Source: Thermoleophilia bacterium (GTDB lineage Bacteria > Actinomycetota > Thermoleophilia > Solirubrobacterales > 70-9). Taken from it: a stretch of 35,537 bases of DNA. Shown here piece after piece: positions 25,329 to 33,700 of this stretch (position 1 is its first letter; each line of letters opens with the position of its first letter). Location: NCBI GenBank assembly GCA_016649905.1, contig JAENWU010000014.1, positions 1 to 35,537 of the forward strand, in the 5' to 3' direction. Position numbers and translations under genes: made by a program. The notes beneath the pieces were generated by a model. That model was not told the origin of the DNA. It did not search any database and saw only the letters and a list, made by a program, of their open reading frames with translations.

Positions 25329-26446
25329 ATGGCGCGCGGCACGATCATCAAGAGGCGCACGAAGACGAAGGGCACCGTCTTCGATATCAAGTACCGGACG
25401 GCAGACGGCACCCAGGTCAAGCACAGGCGGTCGGCCCGTCGAAGCAGGAGGCCCAGCGGGTACTCAACGAGGCCCTCGCCGCTGTCCAGCGAGGCGCGCA
25501 GCGCTCCACCAGCAACGAGACCTTTGCCGAGGTCGCGGATCGCTGGCTGGAGCGCAAGCGCCCTCGAATCGAGGCGGCGACCTACCGCGACTACGAGATC
25601 CACCTGCGGAAGCGCCTGAAGCCCGCGTTCGGCAGCCTGAAGCTGCGCCAGATCACGCGGGCGAAGATCGAGGCCTATCTCGCCCAACAAGATCAGGACG
25701 CGAAGCTCAGTCGCAAGACCATCAACGACAGCATGATCCCGCTGCGGCAGATTCTCGAAGCAGCGATGCGCGAAGGCATCCTCGGCAATAATCCGGCAAA
25801 GAACGACGACCGCGACCATCCGCTGGAGCTTCCCTACGAGCGCCCAACGATGCGCCACCTGAACCGGGAGGAAGCCATCCGCTACCTCGACGCCTGCGAG
25901 CCCTGGTATCGCCCGCTCGGTGAGATGCTGGTTGGGGCCGGGCTACGGATCGGTGAGGCGATCGCGCTGGAGTGGCGCGACATCGACTGGGATGGCAGCG
26001 CCGTGCAGATCTCTCGCGCAGCAAAGGACGGCGGCGAGATCGGCACGCCCAAGGGCGACCGCTCCCGGACGGTGCTCCTAGCGCCGTACCTTCTCAACCT
26101 TCTGCGTGATCACCGCGCAGATCAAGCCAGCGCCAACGGCATCACGAAGCTGGTCTTCCGGAGCCCGGAAGGTCTGATGCTGAATCGTCACAACGTCCGC
26201 CGACGCGGACATGACATCGCCCTTGAGGACGCCGGCCTCTCCCCTCTCGTCCGCCTCCACGACCTCCGACACACGGCCGCGACCCTCTGGCTCGCCGCTG
26301 AAGAGTCGATCTACTTCGTCCAGCAGCAACTGGGACACGCCGACATCCAGACGACGATCGATCAGTACGGGCACCCCGACAAGCAAGCCCACCGGGAAGC
26401 CGCCGCCAGAGCAGCTGCCTGGTGGCGAGACGCGGCTTCGGAGTAG
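25329..26446 (+). pseudogene. int: Tyrosine recombinase/integrase, single frameshift near 25427
   Basis: MARGTIIKRRTKTKGTVFDIKYRTADGTQVK(HR) in one frame, then AVGPSKQEAQRVLNEALAAVQRGAQRSTSNETFAEVADRWLERKRP...VGAGLRIGEAIALEWRDID...LHDLRHTAATLWLAAEESIYFVQQQLGHADIQTTIDQYGH in another. Catalytic R, HxxR, H/W-box and Y are all readable. Confidence 0.9.
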
Positions 26447-26544
26447 CTCTCTCCAGTCTGCCGTTCAAATGTCGTCTCCAAAGCCGCAGACCGTGCCAGC
26501 GAATTCGCAGGATTAATCGGCGGCTTGCCGACCACACTGTTTCC

Positions 26545-27132
26545 CTATTGGTATTCGCGTCTACTCGGCCAGGGCGGCAATGGACCACCTACTTCGCGTT
26601 CATTCGCTCGTCTGGCTTCAAATGGCGCCGGTCGCCGGATCACTCGTTCAACGGTGATCGGTGCCGGGCTGACCTCGGACGTGCAGTATTTGCAGCGGCT
26701 CGCCTGGCGGGGAATCGACGAAAGGCAAAACGGGCAGTCGCGGCGTGAGCGGCGCCGAAACTCAAGCGACAAGACGGCCGCCGCCGACCCGGTCACAAGC
26801 AGCGCAAAAAGCCCCAGAGCCTGCGGCAGGTTGAACGACGTGAGATTTCCCGAGGACAGTTCGTCTCCAGGGTTGAAGGCGAACGTGATGATGGAGGAGA
26901 GAATCCCAAATGCTAGGTAGATGGCGCCCATGCGCCTGTGAAACTTGGATATTGGCATCCCAGCGAACTTGTCTCGCCTGCTAAGCGCAAAGAAGAAAGC
27001 CGGGGCTCCCAAGAATATGACGAAGTTGCCGTAGACGCCGAGCACGACGAAGGTGGCCTTGGACGATGCCGCGACCGCGATGAAGAGAATGATCGCGGCG
27101 AGTCCGGCAAGAGTGCTAGTGATTTTCTGCAC
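26545..27132 (-). CDS. Multi-pass membrane protein with C-terminal zinc ribbon
   Basis: Four hydrophobic segments (e.g. LAGLAAIILFIAVAASS, FVVLGVYGNFVIFLGAPAFFFAL, GLFALLVTGSAAAVLSL) then CPFCLSSIPRQASRCKYC. Start approximate (GTG near 27132); the ORF extends to 27285. Confidence 0.7.
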   Translation of the reverse strand: MQKITSTLAGLAAIILFIAVAASSKATFVVLGVYGNFVIFLGAPAFFFALSRRDKFAGMPISKFHRRMGAIYLAFGILSSIITFAFNPGDELSSGNLTSFNLPQALGLFALLVTGSAAAVLSLEFRRRSRRDCPFCLSSIPRQASRCKYCTSEVSPAPITVERVIRRPAPFEARRANEREVGGPLPPWPSRREYQ

Positions 27133-27263
27133 GATGGCGATATGAAAGCAAACAAGGTGGCGGAACCCGTCGAGTTCACCGCGGCCGCTCAAGAGTTCGA
27201 CCGCGAGCGGCGACCGCCACGAGAATGCCAACGGGTGGCGAGAGGCCTTCGGGAGTAGCTCTC

Positions 27264-27281
27264 GGTACCAAGGCTGGTACC
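27264..27281. repeat. GGTACC-AAGGCT-GGTACC, site 2 of 3 (candidate recombination core site)
   Basis: Read directly: agctctcGGTACCaaggctGGTACCacaacgggctcg. Confidence 0.7.
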
Positions 27282-27454
27282 ACAACGGGCTCGGGAACCC
27301 GCCTCAAGGCACCCAACTCGGCTCCCCAGGCAGCCTCGAACCGCCTGACAACGAGCGCATGACCACTCGGCAACTGACCGGGTGCAACCTTCGAAGCCAG
27401 ATCGGTCACCAGCCGTAATTCGGGTCGTAAATGTAGACGAGGACGGCAGCGATC

Positions 27455-30400
27455 TCAGGCCGTACAGAAGACGCGGAAATCTGCCTTCGCGACCTGGCGG
27501 ACGTAAAGCTCCGTGGCAGCGAGAAGCTCAAGCTGGTCGTTCCCCGCCTTCGCCTTGGAGAGGCCCGGCTGCGCGATGGCGATCGTGAAGCGAGGACGGA
27601 GACGCTCGGAGGCATCCTGTAAGTCGTAGAGCGTGGTCAAGTTGCCCACCTCGAATCCGTCGCGGTTGTAGCGCTGCTGGCGGTTTCGCTCGCGGCGGAT
27701 GAGATTCTGAAAGGTCGCAGCGGGATGAACGCGGCGGATCGTCGAGCGCTCGGCCTGACCGCAGACCTCATAGAGATCCTTAACACGAGCGCCGGGGGTG
27801 TCCTTGCTTGAGAACTTACAGTGGACAAGCATGAAGTGGATCTCGTCGCCGCTCTTGCGGATGGCAACGATGTCGGCGATCTCGCCTGACGTATCGTCAT
27901 CTAGAATGACCTCCCAGTTCTCAAGCTCCTTGACGAAGCCGATCGCGCGGGCCTGGACGGAGTCGGGGTTCTTCGGCCGGCGCTGAGACTCTTTCCTGAT
28001 CTGGAGGTCCTCGCCCCATGCTGGAACGATTAGCTTCTCGCGGGGGTAGGGCTGGCGCTCCGCCTCCTGCTTCGGCTGTAGGAGGTAGCCGGGCTGGACG
28101 ATCACTGCGTCCTTCTCGAGAATTACAAGCGGGCCAGTGCTCGCGGAGGTGAGGTACTCACCCAGCGGCATCCACCCGTGGAGACCGCGACGGATCTCAA
28201 CCTCGTCTTGCTCTGGACTGTAGGTGAGCACTTTTCCAGTGATTTCGGCGGTGTATGGAGCCGACCAATCGTCGGTGACAACCTCGAAGCGAATCGGACC
28301 GCCCGCCGTGAAGTCGCTGATCCGCATGTCGGCGTCAACAGCCGGCACCTCCTCGGCACCCCGACGCAGGGTCAATGCATCGCTAGTAGAGGTGACGAAC
28401 TCAATAGGCCACTCGATGGCGAGAGGGACGAAATCGGGCAGGGCGTCAAGCCTCTGGGGTGAGATGAAAGCCTTGTGGACGCGCTCGGGGTCGATGCTGT
28501 CGTCCAAAAGTAGCGGGCCGATTCGGTCGCACCAATCGACCCACTGCTTCAGGGTCTGGGCCGCGCGGCTCTCCCACACCCTCCCCTTCTTCGATGCGCC
28601 ACGGCTAACGCGCTCGCCGTTCTCGAAGCCCGAGCCGAAGACATTCGTCTGTTCCTTGGTCGCGGCCTCGGCCTCAGCGAGGCCGGCGGCGACGTTGCCG
28701 CCAGCGAAGGAGGTGAAGCGGCGGTCCGCGTCGCGGACATCGAGCAGGCCGAGCATGCTGGGGATCACCCGCTCGACGGAAGCAAAGGCACGGTAGACAT
28801 CGTCGCCTCCTACAAGGTCAGCCTTTCCTCCAGTGACGGCGTCAGCGAGCTTGGTGAGGCGAGTACCGGTGTCGGAGACGTTGATATAGAGAAGGCCGTC
28901 CTCCTTGTTCCAGTAGACAACGAAGAGGACGTATGCGGTCTCGGTGACCTCGGCTAGATGGCCCCAACGGACGGCCTCCTCGGACTTGACGACGAACCAG
29001 GCGACGCGCGCCACGGGATTGACCGGCAGCGGCTGGGAGAGCAGCGTCTCAAGTGGGTATACGTCGAGGACCGCATTTGGATTCCAGTCGTCGCAGCTAG
29101 TGCGGTAGACGACGGTGCTCATCTTCGGCGCGAGGCTGCGGATCGTCACCTCGTCGGGCTGGGAGCCGAAGCCTTCCTCGAACTCACTTGCCTCCTCCTC
29201 CGCCTTCGAGCTGTCCTCGCTGAGGTCACTGATTAGCTTGTTCCAATCGGCGTCCTCGGCAAAAAGGGGTCGCAGGCCGTGGCCGGGCGCGAGGTCGGGA
29301 CGACCGACGAAGACTGATGCCTTACCAAGTTTCTTATCGCTAGCGACACGAGCAAAGCGGCCGATGAACTGCAGGGTCACGGCGAGGCTCTTGTGGGGAG
29401 TGTGCAAGGCGGCGATCTTTAGAGCCGGCAGATCGAAACCCTCACCGAGCATGTCGACGCAGACGATGATGCGCGTATCACGCGATTGGAGGGCGTCGAG
29501 TGCCTCCCGGCGTTCAGGAGCCTTAAGATCGCTGTGGATCGCACGCGGGCCGAGATCAGACGCGATCTCCTCGTAAATTTCAAGGATTTGAGCAGTGCGC
29601 TTGATCGTGCTGACACGGGCCATGAGGACATGGTCGAAGCCTTGTTGTCGGTCCTCTCGCAAGCGTGCAACCGCCGCCTCAGCGATGGCGCGATCTGGTT
29701 CGCGCAGGTTGATGACCGAGGTGTAGTCAATCTCGGCGAAGTAGCCTTCCTCCTGAGCCATCGAGAGCGGATATCGGTAGAGGCGCTTGCCCGCAATCGG
29801 CTTCCCGTCTTCGCGATAGGGCGTGGCGGTGAATTGGAGAATGGGCTTGCCTTCAAAGCGATCGCGGATGCCGCGCCACTTGGGCGCCTCGACGTGGTGG
29901 GCCTCATCGACAAAGAGGTGCGAGCAGCCTTTGACGATGGCGGCGCGTGCCTCCTCGGACCGCTTTGAGAGCAGCGCCTGCGGGGTGGTGACGATGACGT
30001 TACAGGCGTCAACGAACTGCCTGGCGTTATCAAGCGACTTAAAGCCGTGTCTGAGGCGGCCGACGACGGGACGATGCGCACGGGGGCTGACCACGCCGGC
30101 CTTCTGCAGGACTCCGAGGCGCTCGAACTTGTCGGCGATCTGGGTTCTGAGGGCGTCCGACGGGACGATGACAAGGACGCAATCGACGCGGCCAGCTACG
30201 AGGATGCCGATCATCGCCTCAGTCTTGCCCGTACCGGTCGGCATCACGACCGTCGCTGGGTCCTCCGCGCCGGTGGTCCAGTAGCCGAGGACGGAATGAA
30301 TAGCGCCGAGCTGCGGGGACCAGAGCCCGTCGCGGTCGGCGTCCGGGTCGGCCTCGAGATAGTTGAAGACGTCGGCGTAGGTGTCGCGGATCGTCTCTGG

Positions 30401-30672
30401 AGACCCGGGATCGTTGGAGGTCAGCCACGTGAGCTCGATATCGTCGAAAGTCGCCTCGTGGTCGGTGAGGCACTCGGCCGGTGCGCTGAGAGCGAGACGG
30501 TCCCGAGGCCGCGGCGATCCTTGGCGAGGATGACCTTTCTACCATCACTCAAAGTGGCGTAGTGGCGGTCAGAAAAACTGAATACGAGGTCTTGGGCGGG
30601 GACCTGAAGCTGGCGGATCGTGTTGCCGTCGATCCGCAGCTGCTTGGAGTAGAGATCAGGGATGACAGTCAT
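27455..30672 (-). pseudogene. Large SF2 DEAD/DEAH helicase with nuclease-like C-terminus; N-terminus separated by one frameshift near 30485
   Basis: VVMPTGTGKTEAMIGILVAGR (Walker A), HLFVDEAHHVEAPKWRGI (DEAH), QFTATPYREDGKP, IIVCVDMLGEGFDLPALKIAALHTPHKSLAVTLQFIGRFAR (motifs V/VI), C-terminal EIADIVAIRKSGDEIHFMLVHCKFSSKDTPGARVKDLYEVCGQAERS. N-terminal part MTVIPDLYSKQLRIDGNTIRQLQVPAQ...GLGTVSLSA lies in a second frame and rejoins at APAECLTDHEATFDDIELTWLTSNDPGSPETIRDTYADVFNYLEAD. Confidence 0.85.
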
Positions 30673-30823
30673 CGGCGCCTAGTCGTACGGCTTAGAAGGC
30701 TGGAGATTCGATGGATAGCCACCCTGCCCACGGATCTTGAGCCGATAACCAGTCGAAGGATTCCTCGCGCAGGATCATTCCTGTGCAAAGAATGACGGAG
30801 CGGCCGGACCCGAGATTCTCTTC

Positions 30824-30841
30824 GGTACCAAAGTCGGTACC
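30824..30841. repeat. GGTACC-AAAGTC-GGTACC, site 3 of 3 (candidate recombination core site)
   Basis: Read directly: ttcGGTACCaaagtcGGTACCaccgggctc. Confidence 0.7.
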
Positions 30842-30913
30842 ACCGGGCTCACGAGAGCAGCTACGGAACAACCTCTTGGACTAAAAGCCGCTTCCCAAGC
30901 CGGCTCTCGAATA

Positions 30914-30987
30914 TCGGGGAGACAGGATTTGAACCTGCGACCGCTCGGCCCCCAGCCGAGTGCGCTACCAGACTGCGCCACTCCCCG
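30914..30987 (-). tRNA. tRNA-Pro(GGG)
   Basis: Reverse strand CGGGGAGTGGCGCAGTCTGGTAGCGCACTCGGCTGGGGGCCGAGCGGTCGCAGGTTCAAATCCTGTCTCCCCGA; cloverleaf folds; anticodon GGG. Confidence 0.96.
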
Positions 30988-31040
30988 TGGGGATCTGCAT
31001 CTTACGAATCCGCGGGCGGGTGGCTAGGCTTCCCCTGCAC

Positions 31041-31111
31041 GCGGCGGTAGCTCAACGGTAGAGCCTCAGCCTTCCAAGCTGATGACGCGAGTTCGATTCT
31101 CGTCCGCCGCT
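31041..31111 (+). tRNA. tRNA-Gly(TCC)
   Basis: GCGGCGGTAGCTCAACGGTAGAGCCTCAGCCTTCCAAGCTGATGACGCGAGTTCGATTCTCGTCCGCCGCT; anticodon TCC. Confidence 0.96.
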
Positions 31112-31182
31112 CTCCTTCAGGCGTCCAGTTTTGGCCGCTGGCGCTTCTGATTTGGGCGGGTGTGCCGATCTGAATTCCAAGG

Positions 31183-32286
31183 ATGCACACCGTTTCTTGC
31201 AGTCGCTCATCGTTCCTCGGCGGCTTGGTGCTGGCGCTCGTCGTGCTGGCTCTCGCCGGTTGCGGGGGGTCGGATGACGGTGGTGCCGGCAGCGGATCGA
31301 GCGAGAGTGGCTCGGGCCAACCCGGCTACGTTGCCTGGCCCTACTTCGGGCGGGTGCCGGAGCGGACGCACTACCTGCCCTCACACGAGCGGGTGCTCGA
31401 TCCGCCGCTGCGGCAGGCCTGGTCGATCAACACGCACGCGCTGATCGAGTTTCCGCCGGCAATCGCAAACGGGGTCGCCTACGTGATCAACAAGTACGGC
31501 AACGGCAAAGCGGTGCGGCTGAGCGATCGCAAGGTGCTCTGGGAACTGAAGCTTCGACCCAACGACAAGGGAACGCCCCTCGACGTCACCGCACCGGTCT
31601 ATTACGACGGCCGCGTCTACGGGGCGTTCCTCGACGGCTACGTCGCCGCCGGCGATGCCGCGACCGGCCGCAAGGTCTGGGTCCGAAAGCTCGACGCCCA
31701 CCTCGAATCCTCGCCGCTGCCGATCGGCGGGCTCCTCTACTTCGGGACCGACACCACCGACGTCCTGGCGCTGCGGACCTCCGACGGCACGACCAGCTGG
31801 AAGTTCAACGTGCCCGGGGCGGTGAAAGCCAGCCCAAGCTTCCACGACGGCAACGTCTTCGTCGCCGACTACGAGGGGTCGATGTTCGCCCTCGAGGCCG
31901 ACAGCGGCAAGCCGGTCTGGCGCACCAACACGACCACCCAGCCGCCCTTCGGACGGGGCGGCTTCTTCTCCTCCCCGGCGATCGCCTTCGGCAACGTCTA
32001 CGCCGCCCGCGACGACGGCACCGTCTTTGCCTTCGACGCGAAGACCGGCAAGCTGCGCTGGAGCTACGACGTCGGTGGTCCGATCCCCGGCACGGCCACC
32101 GTGATCGGCCACACCGTCTACACCTCTAGCTTCGAAACCAACAAGACGATCGGGATCGACGCGCGCACCCACAAGAAGACCTTCGAGCTCGACCAGGCCG
32201 GCTACACCCCGGTCGTCTCCGACGGTCGCCGCCTCTTCCTGGTCGGCTACTTCGACCTGATCGGGCTGGAACCGACCAAGCCGTAG
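31183..32286 (+). CDS. PQQ-binding-like beta-propeller lipoprotein
   Basis: Lipobox VLALAGCGG and repeated blades (VYYDGRVYGAFLDGYVAAGDAATGRKVWVRKLD; VFVADYEGSMFALEADSGKPVWR; VYAARDDGTVFAFDAKTGKLRWSYD). Confidence 0.88.
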   Translation: MHTVSCSRSSFLGGLVLALVVLALAGCGGSDDGGAGSGSSESGSGQPGYVAWPYFGRVPERTHYLPSHERVLDPPLRQAWSINTHALIEFPPAIANGVAYVINKYGNGKAVRLSDRKVLWELKLRPNDKGTPLDVTAPVYYDGRVYGAFLDGYVAAGDAATGRKVWVRKLDAHLESSPLPIGGLLYFGTDTTDVLALRTSDGTTSWKFNVPGAVKASPSFHDGNVFVADYEGSMFALEADSGKPVWRTNTTTQPPFGRGGFFSSPAIAFGNVYAARDDGTVFAFDAKTGKLRWSYDVGGPIPGTATVIGHTVYTSSFETNKTIGIDARTHKKTFELDQAGYTPVVSDGRRLFLVGYFDLIGLEPTKP

Positions 32287-32331
32287 GTGATCTGGATGCC
32301 GGGCGGCGGCACCGGCATGCTTGTAGCCACT

Positions 32332-33327
32332 ATGCCGGCCCGCCGATCGAGGATCCTCGTCGCGCCCGACTCCTTTAAGGGGACGCTGAGCGCCGTCGAG
32401 GTCGCGTCCGCGCTGGCCGAGGGCATCGAGGCGGGCGGCGCCGAGGCGGACATTTGCCCGCTCGCCGACGGCGGCGAAGGGACGACGGACGCCTTCCTCG
32501 CCGCCCGCGGCGGCAGCGCCTTCCAGGTCCAGGTCCACGACCCGCTCGGCCGCCCGATCGGCGCCAGTTTCGGGCTGCTCGACGGCGACGCCGAGGCGAT
32601 CGTCGACACCGCCGCGGCTTCCGGCCATGCGCTGCTCTCGCCGCGGGAGCGCGATCCGCTGCGGGCGAGCACGGCCGGCACCGGCGAGCTGATCGCCGCC
32701 GCGATCGAGGCCGGCGCGAAGCGCGTCCTCCTCGCCGCCGGCGGCAGCGCCACTGTCGACGGCGGCCACGGCGCGATCGAGGTGCTGGAGGCCGCCGGCG
32801 GCCTGCGCGGCACCGAGTTGGTTGTCCTCTGCGACGTCCGCACCACCTTCGAGGACGCCGCCGCGGTCTTCGGACCGCAGAAGGGCGCCGACGCCGACGC
32901 CGTGCGAGTGCTCGCCGAGCGGCTCGACGCCTACGCCGCGACGCTGCCGGCGGACCCGCGCGGGGTGCCGATGGGCGGCTGCGCCGGGGGGCTCAGTGGC
33001 GGCCTCTGGGCCGCCTTCGGAGCCGAGCTGGTGCCCGGTGCCGAGCGGATCTTCGAGCTGGTCGACTTCGACCTCCGCCTTGCGCGGGCCGACCTCGCGG
33101 TCACCGGCGAGGGCCGACTGGACGAGCAGAGCCTTGAGGGCAAGGTCGTCGGCGAGGTCCTGCGCCGCTGCGCCGAACACCACCGCGAGCTGGCGATCGT
33201 CGTCGGTGAAAACGCACTCGAGCCCGAGCGGCTGCCCTCGCCGCCGCTGCACTCGCTCGACGAGGCTGGCGACCCCGCCGCGCTCGCCGATGTGGGCCGG
33301 CGCATTGCCGCGGGGACGAGCGCCTAG
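32332..33327 (+). CDS. Glycerate kinase
   Basis: MPARRSRILVAPDSFKGTLSAVEVASALAEGIEAGGAEADICPLADGGEGTTDAFLAARGG and VTGEGRLDEQSLEGKVVGEVLRRC. Confidence 0.95.
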   Translation: MPARRSRILVAPDSFKGTLSAVEVASALAEGIEAGGAEADICPLADGGEGTTDAFLAARGGSAFQVQVHDPLGRPIGASFGLLDGDAEAIVDTAAASGHALLSPRERDPLRASTAGTGELIAAAIEAGAKRVLLAAGGSATVDGGHGAIEVLEAAGGLRGTELVVLCDVRTTFEDAAAVFGPQKGADADAVRVLAERLDAYAATLPADPRGVPMGGCAGGLSGGLWAAFGAELVPGAERIFELVDFDLRLARADLAVTGEGRLDEQSLEGKVVGEVLRRCAEHHRELAIVVGENALEPERLPSPPLHSLDEAGDPAALADVGRRIAAGTSA

Positions 33328-33329
33328 AA

Positions 33330-33498
33330 GAATGTCGTCGAGGACCGCTCGCTCGCCTACCAGCGGCTGATGCACGAGCTCTACGCGGCACAGCGCGACG
33401 CCCTGGTCCGCCTGCGCGACAGCGGCGAGGTGTCCGGTGAAGTGATGCGGCGGGTCGAGCGCGAGCTCGACCTCGAAGAGTCGCGCCTGGAGGTCTAG
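33330..33498 (+). pseudogene. C-terminal tail remnant of a Na+/H+ antiporter-like protein
   Basis: KNVVEDRSLAYQRLMHELYAAQRDALVRLRDSGEVSGEVMRRVERELDLEESRLEV*; resembles the cytoplasmic tail of CPA1 antiporters with no membrane domain upstream. Confidence 0.55.
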
Positions 33499-33514
33499 CC
33501 GGCCGGGCCCGCGC

Positions 33515-33700
33515 CGCCTTCGGCTTGCGCACGACCTTGGCGACGCCCTTGCCGCCGAGCTTAAGGGTGCCGGCGCTGGGGACCTCGACCGAGAAGGTCG
33601 CCGTCCCCTTGGCCTTGTTCAGCTTGACCTTGCCGAGCTTCAGCTTCGGTTTGGTGACCTTCAGCTTCGCCACCTGGGTGACGGTGCCACCGCTATTCAA
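33515..33700 (-). pseudogene. Fragment of an Ig-like/repeat surface protein
   Basis: GGTVTQVAKLKVTKPKLKLGKVKLNKAKGTATFSVEVPSAGTLKLGGKGVAKVVRKPKAA; no start context of its own and no in-frame stop at the expected end. Confidence 0.45.

Noticed and set aside
31381-33375. 664-aa minus-strand ORF
   Set aside because: Antisense to the beta-propeller and glycerate kinase genes, which have clear motifs; artefact.
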